A stretch of 64,000 bases of DNA. Origin: Kitasatospora fiedleri. Lineage in GTDB: Bacteria > Actinomycetota > Actinomycetes > Streptomycetales > Streptomycetaceae. Location of the stretch: positions 3,100,001 to 3,164,000 of the forward strand of contig NZ_OX419519.1 in assembly GCF_948472415.1 (NCBI RefSeq). The letters are read 5' to 3'. The translations under genes were made by a program, and so were the position numbers. The notes below the pieces were generated by a model. The model was given only the letters and a program-made list of their open reading frames with translations. It searched no databases and was not told the DNA's origin. Below, piece after piece: positions 17,666 through 26,428 of the stretch (within the stretch, counting starts at the first letter, position 1; each line of letters begins with the position of its first letter).

Positions 17666-19224
17666 CCGCGTCCGCCCCCGCCACCACCGACGACTGGGCC
17701 GAGCTGGAGAGCGCCGCCCTGCTCGGCACCGACCGCCGCCCGCTGCCCGAGCCCCGCACCCCGCTGGCCGCCGCCGTGGACCGCGCCGACCCGGCGGGCG
17801 CGCTGCTCGACCTGGCCGCCGTCGCCGCCGTCCGCCGCCGGGCCGGCGCGCTGCCCGCCCCCGCCGTCGACCTCCCCGCGCCCGCCCCGGCCGACCCCCG
17901 GCCCGCGCTGCCCGAGGCCGCCGCCCGCCGGCTGGCCGTCCTGCTCGGCACCCGCAGCGGCCACGGCACCACCGCCAACCTCGCCGAACTCCTCCCGCAG
18001 TGGCTGGCCGCCGCCCGCGCCCGCGGCCACCGGCTGCCGCCCGCCCTCGTCCCGGCCCTGCTGGACACCGCCCGGGCCCGCTCCGAACTCCGCTCCGACG
18101 CCGTCACGCTGGCCGGCCCGCTCGGCCGCTGGCTCGCCCCGCACAACCCCGACTGGAAGTACGTCACCCGCACCGCCGGCGACCAGGACGCCCTCGACCA
18201 GCCCGGCGAACTCCTCTGGCAGGAAGGGCTGTTCGCGGAGCGCGTCGCCCACCTCACCCGGCTGCGCCGCACCGACCCGGCCGCCGGGCTCGCCCTGCTC
18301 GCCTCCACCTGGGGCACCGAGCGCGCCGAGGACCGGGTGCTCTTCCTGGACGCCCTCCAGGACGGCCTGTCCGCCGCCGACGAGGAGTTCCTGGAGGCCG
18401 CGCTCTCCGACCGCTCCAAGAACGTCCGGGCCACCGCCGCGGAGTTGCTCTCCACCCTCCCCGGCTCCGCGCTGGCCGCCCGGATGGCCGCCCGGGCCCG
18501 GGCCGCGGTCCGCGACGACGGCGACCGGCTGCACGTCACCCCGCCCGCCGCCTGCGACGCCGCCATGCAGCGCGACGGCATACCCGTGAAGTCCCCGACC
18601 GGGCGCGGCGAGCGCGCCTGGTGGTTCGGCGAGGTCGTCGCGGGGGCGCCGCTGGCCCTGTGGACGGACGGGACCGGCCGCTCCCCCGAGCAGCTGCTCG
18701 CCCTGCCCACCGTCGACTCCCCCGACGGCGGCGGCGCCGAGTGGGCCGAGGACCTGCGCGAGGCGTGGGCCCGGGCCGCCGTCCGCCAGCAGGACGCCGC
18801 CTGGGCCCGCGCCCTGCTCGGCGCCCCGCCCCGCCCCGGCCGCGACACCCGCGCGCCGGGCGCCCCCGCCAAGCTGCTGGCCGTCCTCCCGCCCGCCGAA
18901 CGCGCCGCCTGGACGGCCGCGTTCGTCCAGACCCACGGGCTCGGCGACGCCTTCCAGCTCCTCGGCGCCTGCGCCACCCCGTGGACGCCCCCGCTCTCCA
19001 CCGCCGTCGTCGCCGCGCTCAAGCGGGCCGCCGAACTCGGCTCCTACCCGTGGAGCCACAGCGGCGTCCTGGGCATGACCGAGCGCGCCCTCGCCCCCGA
19101 GACCGCCCCCGCCGTCGAGGCGCTGGTCGCCGACACCTCCCCCGACACCGCCTGGGCCGACACCTTCACCCGGCTCGCCGGCACCCTGCGCTTCCGCCAG
19201 GCCATGCTGGCCGAGCTGGAGTAG
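17662..19224 (+). CDS. DUF5691 family protein
   Basis: 520 residues, rich in Ala and Leu, predicted all-helical with HEAT-like repeats (for example SKNVRATAAELLSTLPGSAL near residue 255). A conserved family start WAELESAALLGTDRR is at residues 13-27. No catalytic motif is evident. DUF5691 genes accompany SWIM, MoxR, DUF5682 and vWA genes in many bacteria, which suggests a scaffold in the same complex. Its start overlaps the stop of the 44-residue ORF. It ends 15 bp before a strong bidirectional terminator. Confidence 0.85.
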   Translation: MTASAPATTDDWAELESAALLGTDRRPLPEPRTPLAAAVDRADPAGALLDLAAVAAVRRRAGALPAPAVDLPAPAPADPRPALPEAAARRLAVLLGTRSGHGTTANLAELLPQWLAAARARGHRLPPALVPALLDTARARSELRSDAVTLAGPLGRWLAPHNPDWKYVTRTAGDQDALDQPGELLWQEGLFAERVAHLTRLRRTDPAAGLALLASTWGTERAEDRVLFLDALQDGLSAADEEFLEAALSDRSKNVRATAAELLSTLPGSALAARMAARARAAVRDDGDRLHVTPPAACDAAMQRDGIPVKSPTGRGERAWWFGEVVAGAPLALWTDGTGRSPEQLLALPTVDSPDGGGAEWAEDLREAWARAAVRQQDAAWARALLGAPPRPGRDTRAPGAPAKLLAVLPPAERAAWTAAFVQTHGLGDAFQLLGACATPWTPPLSTAVVAALKRAAELGSYPWSHSGVLGMTERALAPETAPAVEALVADTSPDTAWADTFTRLAGTLRFRQAMLAELE

Positions 19225-19238
19225 GCCCGGGAGCGACG

Positions 19239-19279
19239 CACCGGGGGCCGGGAGCGCGTACCGCTCCCGGCCCCCGGTG
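19239..19279. terminator. Bidirectional terminator, perfect 18-bp stem
   Basis: Arms 19239-19256 (starting CACCGGGGGCC) and 19262-19279 pair perfectly around a five-base loop CGTAC. It lies between the convergent stops of DUF5691 (19224) and the B12-binding subunit (19292) and can terminate both. Confidence 0.85.
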
Positions 19280-19291
19280 TGCCCGCTCCGG

Positions 19292-19696
19292 CTACGCGGA
19301 GCGCAGGTTGGACTCCACCCAGCTGACCACGTCCTGGGTGGGGGTGCCCGGGGTGAAGATGTCGGCGACGCCGAGCGCCTTGAGCTCGGTGATGTCCGCG
19401 TCGGGGATGATCCCGCCGCAGAAGACCTTGATGTCGGCGGCGTCGCGCTCCTTGAGCAGGGCGATCACCTTGGCGCAGAGGGTCATGTGCGCGCCGGAGA
19501 GGATGGACAGGCCGATGCCGTCCGCGTCCTCCTGGATCGCCGTGTCGACGATCTGCTCGGGGGTCTGGTGGAGGCCGGTGTAGATGACCTCCATGCCGGC
19601 GTCGCGCAGGGCCCGCGCGATGACCTTGGCTCCCCGGTCGTGCCCGTCGAGCCCGGGCTTGGCCACCACGACTCGGATCGGCCCCGACACCACCAT
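19292..19696 (-). CDS. icmB: Cobalamin-binding small subunit of an acyl-CoA mutase (isobutyryl-CoA mutase type)
   Basis: A 134-residue stand-alone B12-binding domain. DGHDRG near residue 19 is the DxHxxG motif whose His is the lower axial cobalt ligand; SILSGAH and CGGIIPD complete the SxL...GG pattern. It would pair with a large subunit (IcmA) to interconvert isobutyryl- and n-butyryl-CoA; that partner is not in the window. Size and its place next to pcrA match S. coelicolor icmB, though a methylmalonyl-CoA-type role cannot be excluded. ATG 19696 was chosen because AGGAGG lies five bases upstream. A few weaker upstream codons are also in frame. Confidence 0.8.
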   Translation of the reverse strand: MVVSGPIRVVVAKPGLDGHDRGAKVIARALRDAGMEVIYTGLHQTPEQIVDTAIQEDADGIGLSILSGAHMTLCAKVIALLKERDAADIKVFCGGIIPDADITELKALGVADIFTPGTPTQDVVSWVESNLRSA

Positions 19697-19863
19697 GACT
19701 GCCTCCTGGACCACGTTGTCCACCACCCGGCCGGCCTGGTCGCGGGCTCGGTGTTAACCACTTCTAACAGATTCTGAGGGGAGGGTAGCGGCCCGGCGGG
19801 GCCGCCGTCCTTCCCTGCCTGCCGAGAGGAGGGCAAAATCACAGCGTGCGGGGCCGACCCCGC

Positions 19864-22503
19864 TCAGAGCTTCTCGACGGGGGCGTAACGCAGGAGCAGT
19901 TCCTTGCGCCCGGCGGAGCCGAAGTCGACCGTGGCGCGGGCCTTGTCGCCGACGCCCTGGGTGGCGACGACGGTGCCCAGGCCGAAGCTGTCGTGGCTGA
20001 CCCGGTCGCCGACGGCGAGCGCCACCACCTCCCGGTCGGTGACCGTCCGGGCGGACCTGCCCCAGCCGGCCTTCGGCGAGGCGGCGGCCGAGGAGCCGGA
20101 ACCCCGCGAGGAGCCCGCGCCCGAGGAGCCCGTGGAGTAGCCGCGCGAGGGCGGCACCGCGGCCGCGCCGGTGCGCTTCCACTGGATCAGCTTCTCCGGG
20201 ATCTCCTCCAGGAAGCGCGAGGCCGGGTTGTAGGAGGGCTGCCCCCAGGCGCTGCGCAGCACCGAGCGGGTCAGGTAGAGCCGCTGCCGGGCCCGGGTGA
20301 GGCCGACGTAGGCGAGGCGGCGCTCCTCCTCCAGCTCCTTGACCTGGTTGAGGGCCCGCATGTGCGGGAAGATCCCGTCCTCCATGCCGGTGAGGAAGAC
20401 GACGGGGAACTCCAGGCCCTTGGCGGTGTGCAGGGTCATCATCGTGATGACGCCCGCGCCGTCCTCCTCGTCCGGGATCTGGTCGGAGTCGGCGACCAGC
20501 GCGACCCGCTCCAGGAAGTCGGCGAGCGAGCCGACCGGCGGCCCCTCGTCGCCCTCGGGGCGCTCCCCCGGGTCCTTCTCGTACTCGAGGGCGACCGCGG
20601 CGAGCTCCTGGAGGTTCTCCACCCGGGTCTCGTCCTGCGGGTCGGTGGAGGACTGGAGTTCGGCGAGGTACCCGGTCTCCTCCAGGACGGCCTCCAGCAC
20701 GGCGGCCGGCCCGGCCCCGGACTCGACCACCTGGCGCAGGCCGGCCAGCAGCTCGTTGAACTTCTTCACCGCGTTGGCGGAGCGCGCCGCCATGCCGTAC
20801 GCCTCGTCGACCCGGCGCAGCGCGGCGGCGAAGGAGATCCGCTCCCGGGAGGCGAGCGCGTCGATCATCGCCTCGGCGCGCTCGCCGATGCCGCGCTTGG
20901 GGACGTTGAGGATGCGGCGCAGCGGGACGGTGTCCTCGGGGTTGGAGAGCACCCGCAGGTAGGCCAGGACGTCCTTGACCTCCTTGCGCTCGTAGAAGCG
21001 CACGCCGCCGACCACCTTGTAGGGCAGGCCGACCCGGATGAACACCTCCTCGAAGACCCGGGACTGGGCGTTGGTGCGGTAGAAGATCGCCACGTCGCCG
21101 GGGCGGGCGTCGCCGGCGTCGGTGAGGCGGTCGATCTCCTCGGCGATGAACTGGGCCTCGCCGTGCTCGTCGTCGGCGACGTAGCCGACGACCTGCTCGC
21201 CCTGGTCGCCGGCCGTCCAGAGGTTCTTCTTGCGGCGGTTGGTGTTGCGTTCGATGACCGAGTTGGCGGCGGTGAGGATGGTCTGGGTGGAGCGGTAGTT
21301 CTGCTCCAGCAGGATCGTCGTCGCGTTCGGGTAGTCCTCCTCGAACTGGAGGATGTTGCGGATGGTCGCGCCGCGGAAGGCGTAGATCGACTGGTCGGCG
21401 TCGCCGACGACGCACAGCTCGGCGGGCGGGACCTGGGCGAGGTGGGCCTCGGCCGGGTTGACGAAGTCGCCGTCCGCGGTCATCCGGGGGGCGTGGGTGG
21501 CGGAGCCGCCGGAGAGCTCGCGCACCAGCGTGTACTGGGCGTGGTTGGTGTCCTGGTACTCGTCGACCAGGATGTGCCGGAACCGGCGCCGGTAGTGCTC
21601 GGCGACGTCGGGGAACGCCTGGAGCAGGTGCACGGTGGTCATGATGATGTCGTCGAAGTCGAGGGCGTTGGCCTCGCGCAGCCGCCGCTGGTAGAGGAAG
21701 TACGCCTCGGCGAGCTTCTTCTCCATCGGGTTGGCCGCCTGGTCGGCGTACGTCTCCTCGTCGATCAGCTCGTTCTTGAGGTTGCTGACCTTGGCGGTGA
21801 AGGACTTCGGCGGGAACTGCTTGGGGTCGAGGTCGAGGTCCCGGCAGACCAGGGACATCAGGCGCTGGGAGTCCGCCGAGTCGTAGATCGAGAAGCTGGA
21901 GTTCATGCCCAGCTGCTTGGCCTCGCGGCGCAGGATGCGCACGCACGCGCTGTGGAAGGTGGAGACCCACATCGCCTTGGCGCGCGGGCCGACCAGCGCC
22001 TCGACCCGCTCGCGCATCTCGCCGGCGGCCTTGTTGGTGAAGGTGATCGCCAGGATCTCGCCGGGCTGCACGCCGCGCGCGGCCAGCAGGTGGGCGATCC
22101 GGTGGGTGAGCACCCGGGTCTTGCCGGAGCCGGCGCCGGCCACGATCAGCAGCGGCGAACCGGCGTGCAGCACGGCCTCGCGCTGCGGGTCGTTCATGCC
22201 CTCCAGTAGCTGCGCCGGGTCGACGACGGTGCGGGCGGCGCCGTTGCGGTGCCAGGCGTCGCGCTCGGCCTCGGCGGCGTGGTCGGTGGCGAACAGCCCG
22301 TCCGGGATGTCCTCCTCGGGGGGGCCGCCCTCGCCGTAGCCGGGGTCGTACGGGACGTCGTCGTACGGGATGTCGTCGTACGGTTCGTCGGCGGGCGGCG
22401 GGGCCTCCTCCTCCGACCACTGCGGGGCTGCGGGGCGGGGGCTCGACCCGACGGCGGGACGCTCGAAGCCGGGGAGCGGGAGGTCATCGAAGAGGCTACT
22501 CAT
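19864..22503 (-). CDS. pcrA: UvrD/PcrA-type ATP-dependent DNA helicase
   Basis: 879-residue superfamily 1A helicase that unwinds 3' to 5' in repair and displaces RecA and stalled polymerase. Motif I AGAGSGKTRVLTHR lies near residue 125, after an acidic N-terminal extension with repeats of PYDD. Motif II is VDEYQDT, the QxxR and Y motifs follow (LEQNYRST), motif V/VI are TLHTAKGLEFPVVF and YVGLTRAR. The Ser/Gly-rich linker and the C-terminal beta-barrel (VGDRVSHDSFGLGTV) that contacts RNA polymerase are present. It is single-copy style and probably its own transcript. Confidence 0.96.
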   Translation of the reverse strand: MSSLFDDLPLPGFERPAVGSSPRPAAPQWSEEEAPPPADEPYDDIPYDDVPYDPGYGEGGPPEEDIPDGLFATDHAAEAERDAWHRNGAARTVVDPAQLLEGMNDPQREAVLHAGSPLLIVAGAGSGKTRVLTHRIAHLLAARGVQPGEILAITFTNKAAGEMRERVEALVGPRAKAMWVSTFHSACVRILRREAKQLGMNSSFSIYDSADSQRLMSLVCRDLDLDPKQFPPKSFTAKVSNLKNELIDEETYADQAANPMEKKLAEAYFLYQRRLREANALDFDDIIMTTVHLLQAFPDVAEHYRRRFRHILVDEYQDTNHAQYTLVRELSGGSATHAPRMTADGDFVNPAEAHLAQVPPAELCVVGDADQSIYAFRGATIRNILQFEEDYPNATTILLEQNYRSTQTILTAANSVIERNTNRRKKNLWTAGDQGEQVVGYVADDEHGEAQFIAEEIDRLTDAGDARPGDVAIFYRTNAQSRVFEEVFIRVGLPYKVVGGVRFYERKEVKDVLAYLRVLSNPEDTVPLRRILNVPKRGIGERAEAMIDALASRERISFAAALRRVDEAYGMAARSANAVKKFNELLAGLRQVVESGAGPAAVLEAVLEETGYLAELQSSTDPQDETRVENLQELAAVALEYEKDPGERPEGDEGPPVGSLADFLERVALVADSDQIPDEEDGAGVITMMTLHTAKGLEFPVVFLTGMEDGIFPHMRALNQVKELEEERRLAYVGLTRARQRLYLTRSVLRSAWGQPSYNPASRFLEEIPEKLIQWKRTGAAAVPPSRGYSTGSSGAGSSRGSGSSAAASPKAGWGRSARTVTDREVVALAVGDRVSHDSFGLGTVVATQGVGDKARATVDFGSAGRKELLLRYAPVEKL

Positions 22504-22625
22504 GGCCCTTCGAGTCTATGGCCCGCCGCCGACATCCCCGCCCGCTCCCGCCGCGCGGGCCCGAACGCCCGCACCGGCGCGGCGGGTTGGGGCCGCCCGG
22601 GGCACCACGGAAGCGGCCAGGGGCG

Positions 22626-23843
22626 CTACGGGGCGTCCGGGTAGACGAAGACCGCGTAGCCCCCGTACGCCGCGGAGACCAGCGCCGCCGCGCCGAGCAG
22701 CACGGCCGGCACCGCCCGGCCGCGGGTGCGGGCCAGCGCGGTGGCGAGCGGGAGCAGCAGCCCGAAGGCGGGCAGCAGGAAGCGCGCCCGGGAGGTGAAG
22801 TAGGCGGCGTCGCCGAGCGCCAGGGCCAGCACCGCCGCGCTGTACAGCAGCAGCACCGGCGGCTGGCGGCGCAGCGCCGAGAGCACCAGCAGCACCGCGG
22901 CCGCCAGCAGGGTGCCGGCGGCGACCACGTCGGCCAGCCAGACCGGCTCGGGGGCGGCCAGCAGGCGGCGGAGCGAGACCAGGGTGGAGCGGCCGAAGTC
23001 GAACCGGGTCTGCCAGGCGTCCTGGACCCGGAAGTAGCCGTCCCAGCGGCCCTTGCGCCACCCGACCCAGGCGATGAAGCCCACGCAGCCCAGCGGCGCC
23101 AGCAGCGCCCCGGCCAGCGCCCGCGGATCGACCCGGCGGACCGGCACCGCGCCGGACGGGCCCGCCCCCGGCCCGCCCGGACCGGCCCGGCGCGGCACCA
23201 GCTCCAGCAGCGCGGCGGCGCCGACCGCCAGGGCGAGCGCCAGCCCGGTGGGGCGGGTCAGCCCGGCGGCGGCGCACAGCAGCCCGGCCGCCACCCAGCG
23301 GCGGCACAGCGCCGCGTGCACGGCCCAGGCGGCGAAGGCGGTGAACAGCGCCTCCGAGTACGCGGCGCCCTCCACCACCGCGGACGGCAGGACGCCCCAC
23401 AGCACGGCGGCGACCACCCCGGCCCGGTCCCCGTACAGCCGGGCGGCGACCGCGAAGATCCCCCAGGCCGCGGCCAGCGACGCCGCCCAGGCCACCGCGA
23501 GCGCCGCCGCGCCGAGCGGCAGCAGCAGCGCGGCGGCCCGCACCAGCAGCGGGTAGGCGGGGAAGAACGCGTACGGCTCGTAGAGGCCGTGCGGGCCGTG
23601 GACGGGCGCGGTGCCCGCGTAGCCGTGCAGGGCGATCTGCCGGTACCAGCGGGCGTCCCACAGGCCGCTCAGCCGGTGCGCGGCCCCGGCGGCGCCGCCC
23701 TGGTGGACCAGCAGCAGCAGGCCGACCGCCCGGACGGCGAGGTAGCCGAGCAGGGCGGCCCGGGCGGCGGGCCGGGGGGCCGGTCGGCGCGGCCGGGCCC
23801 GGACGGGCGCGTCGGGGGCGGCCCGGGTCAGGACGCGGGCCAC
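22626..23843 (-). CDS. Membrane mannosyltransferase-like protein (PIG-V-type)
   Basis: 405 residues with about ten hydrophobic segments. The first large loop carries LWDARWYRQIALHGY, the acidic/aromatic site typical of GT-C glycosyltransferases of the GPI mannosyltransferase 2 type; FFPAYPLL follows. It probably transfers a sugar from a polyprenyl-phosphate donor on the outside of the membrane, substrate unknown. GTG 23843 has GGAGGGGA upstream. It lies 131 bp downstream of a second membrane glycosyltransferase on the same strand. Confidence 0.75.
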   Translation of the reverse strand: MARVLTRAAPDAPVRARPRRPAPRPAARAALLGYLAVRAVGLLLLVHQGGAAGAAHRLSGLWDARWYRQIALHGYAGTAPVHGPHGLYEPYAFFPAYPLLVRAAALLLPLGAAALAVAWAASLAAAWGIFAVAARLYGDRAGVVAAVLWGVLPSAVVEGAAYSEALFTAFAAWAVHAALCRRWVAAGLLCAAAGLTRPTGLALALAVGAAALLELVPRRAGPGGPGAGPSGAVPVRRVDPRALAGALLAPLGCVGFIAWVGWRKGRWDGYFRVQDAWQTRFDFGRSTLVSLRRLLAAPEPVWLADVVAAGTLLAAAVLLVLSALRRQPPVLLLYSAAVLALALGDAAYFTSRARFLLPAFGLLLPLATALARTRGRAVPAVLLGAAALVSAAYGGYAVFVYPDAP

Positions 23844-23974
23844 GGCCCGTCCCCTCCGGCGGGCGCCGGGCGGGCGCGGTCTCGGGGGGCGGCTGGCACG
23901 GCGCCCACGCTATGCAGCGGGGTGCGGCGGGCCGCGCAGGCTCGCCGGGGCGGGGCCCCGGGCGGGCGGCGGGG

Positions 23975-25557
23975 TCAGCGCTCCAGCAGGGTGACCAGCA
24001 CGCCGTGCCGGTGGGTGACGGTGCTCTTCGGGAAGGCCGCCCGCAGCGCCTCGGCCTGGCCGGGGTCGAAGCCCTCGAACGGGTCGTCGTGCACGACGGG
24101 GTGCCGTCGGGGGCGAGTGCGCGGTCGTTGACCACGGTGACCACCCAGACCCGCCGGACGTCCCCGAGGCAGGCCGCCGGGTCGCCGCACAGCTGCGGGT
24201 AGAGCTCGCCCAGCTCGACCGCGCTCCTCGCGACGAAGACGTCGTCGAGCCGGACCCGCTCCGGCAGATAGAGCTCCAGCGCGGTGGGCACGGCCGTGAA
24301 GACCGCGTTCCCGTAGCGCTGCGGCGCGACGGCGTCGCCGGGCCGGTAGCCGTCGGCGATGACCTTCGCGGCGGCCGCGGCGTCCCAGCCGGTGTGCGAG
24401 TAGCGCTGGCGCACCACCCGCTGGTCGTGCGCGCCCAGCACCAGGACGGCCGCCAGGCCGGCCGCGACGAGCACCCGGGGGCGCAGCGCGGCCAGGCCCG
24501 CGCCGGCCAGCACGGCCCAGGCGGGCAGCGTGAAGAGCAGGTAGCGGTCGAGGAAGTACGAGGTGTGCCCCTGCGAGGCGAACCAGAGCAGCGGGATCGG
24601 CAGCGCCGCGACCAGGCCGATCTCCACCGCCGGGCGGCGGCCGCGCGGCCAGGCCAGCGGCAGGGCCGCGCAGGCCAGCACCAGCAGGCTGACCCAGGCC
24701 GAGCCGTACAGGCCGCGCCACATGGTCTGGGCGACGTACGGGATGGTGGGCTTGGCCAGCCAGCTGAGCTGCCGGTCCACCTGGTGCCGGCCGAGGGCGA
24801 TCAGCGGGAGCAGCGGCAGCACCGCGCCGAACGCGGCGAGCGGGAAGCCGACCAGCACGCCGCGCGCCCGCCCGGTCCACCAGCGTCCGGCCGCGACCAG
24901 GGCGTGCGGGACGATCAGGACCAGCGCGACGACGTGGAACAGCCCGGCACCGGCCAGCGCGAGCGCGTACGGCGCCCAGCGCAGGGCGGACGGCCGGTCC
25001 AGGGCGCGCAGCAGCAGCAGGGTGGCCAGCGCGGCGAAGAAGACCACGAAGGCGTAGCCGCGGACCTCCTGCCCGTACCGGGACACCGAGGGGACCAGCG
25101 CGAACAGGGTGCCCGCGACCAGTCCGGCGGCGGGCGTGAAGAGCTTGCGGCCGATCAGGGTGACGAAGGCGGCGGCACCGGCCATCGCCAGCGCGGAGGG
25201 CGTCCGGAGCGCGACGACCGAGTGCCCGGCCAGCTCGGTCCAGAAGTGGATCAGGAGGTAGTAGGCGCCGATCACGGCGTCCAGGTGGTCCAGCAGGTGG
25301 AAGATCTCGTGCGGCGAGCGGCTCGCCGCGTTCCAGGTGGCCAGCTCGTCGTCCCAGAGCAGCGGGCCGCCGGCCCCGTACAGGCAGGCCACCAGGGTCA
25401 GCGCGGCGGGCCACACCCACAGCAGGCGGCGGGTCCAGGCCGGTGCGCTCCACCCGGTGCCCCACCGGGCGTTCCACCGGGTGGGCCGCGGCGGGGCCTG
25501 CGGGGCCTCGACGGTGTCCGGGCCGGACGCGGGGCCGGGGACCGCTCCGACGCTCAT
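23975..25557 (-). CDS. GT39-like membrane glycosyltransferase, one apparent -1 frameshift
   Basis: About 527 residues after repair. The N-terminal cytoplasmic segment is followed by LLWDDELATWNAASRSPHEI, the Asp-Glu motif of protein mannosyl/ArnT-like GT-C enzymes. About ten membrane spans follow, then a soluble C-terminal domain. The main frame goes off after NDRALAPDGTP; the expected end VVHDDPFEGFDPGQAEALR to VLVTLLER is in another frame. One base added to the G run at 24098-24101 restores it. Likely the donor is a lipid-linked sugar and the acceptor is extracytoplasmic. ATG 25557 begins MSVGAVPGP. Confidence 0.75.
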
Positions 25558-25708
25558 GCGGCGCGGCCGGGGCGGTGTCCGGCCGGGCGGGCCGGGGAGG
25601 TGGCGGGACGCGGTCGTCGCACCCGGGGGCGACACGAGCGGAGGGTCGGCACGGGTTCTATCCAAACACATCGTCACCTGCCCGGGCACGGCGGCACCAC
25701 CGCTCCGG

Positions 25709-25740
25709 CGGGCGGCCCGGCCGCGGGGGCGGGCCGCCCG
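25709..25740 (-). terminator. Hairpin terminator of the response-regulator operon
   Basis: CGGGCGGCCCG (25709-25719) and CGGGCCGCCCG (25730-25740) form a perfect 11-bp stem with a ten-base loop, seven bp after the response regulator stop. Confidence 0.75.
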
Positions 25741-25747
25741 GGCGGGG

Positions 25748-26428
25748 TCAGACCAGGCGGCGCGCCGTGGCCCAGCGGGTCAGTTCGTGCCGGTTGGAGA
25801 GCTGGAGCTTGCGCAGCACCGCGGAGACGTGGCTCTCCACCGTCTTGACCGAGATGAACAGCTGCTTGGCGATCTCCTTGTACGCGTAGCCGCGGGCGAT
25901 CAGCCGCAGCACCTCGCGCTCGCGCTGGGTGAGCCGGTCGAGGTCCTCGTCGACCGGCGGGGTGTCGGTGGCGGCGAACGCGTCGAGCACGAAGCCGGCC
26001 AGCCGGGGCGAGAACACCGCGTCGCCGTCGGCGATCCGGAAGACCGCGTTGACCAGGTCGGTGCCGGTGATGGTCTTGGTGACGTAGCCGCGGGCGCCGC
26101 CGCGGATCACCCCGATCACGTCCTCGGCGGCGTCCGAGACGGACAGCGCGAGGAAGCGCACCCCCTCGACGCCGGCCGAGCGGCGCAGCACCTCGACGCC
26201 GCCGCCGCCGGGCAGGTGGACGTCCAGCAGCACCACGTCGGGCCGGGTCTCGGCGACCACCCGGACCGCGGACTCCACGTCGTCGGCCTCGCCGACCACG
26301 TCGATGCCGGTCTCGTCGGTGCGCCCGATCTCGGCGCGCACCCCGGTGCGGAACATCCGGTGGTCGTCGACCAGGACCACCCGGGCCCGCCTCCCGGCCG
26401 CCGCCGCCCCTGACGCTGCGTCAGTCAT
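25748..26428 (-). CDS. LuxR/NarL-family response regulator
   Basis: 226 residues. Receiver domain: VVLVDDHRMFRTG near residues 17-29 with the paired acidic residues, phosphorylated Asp in VVLLDVHLPG, Thr/Ser in LALSVSD and Lys in YVTKT. A C-terminal LuxR helix-turn-helix spans LTQREREVLRLIARGYAYK to SVKTVESHVSAVLRKL. It starts inside the 3' end of the upstream kinase gene (8-bp overlap), so the pair is a two-component system. Likely a cell-envelope stress regulator because the kinase carries a PspC domain. Confidence 0.92.
   Translation of the reverse strand: MTDAASGAAAAGRRARVVLVDDHRMFRTGVRAEIGRTDETGIDVVGEADDVESAVRVVAETRPDVVLLDVHLPGGGGVEVLRRSAGVEGVRFLALSVSDAAEDVIGVIRGGARGYVTKTITGTDLVNAVFRIADGDAVFSPRLAGFVLDAFAATDTPPVDEDLDRLTQREREVLRLIARGYAYKEIAKQLFISVKTVESHVSAVLRKLQLSNRHELTRWATARRLV

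Noticed and set aside
15811..19059. A 1082-codon open frame on the minus strand
   Set aside because: Lies opposite the SWIM and DUF5691 genes; Gly/Gln/Arg-rich composition typical of a shadow frame.
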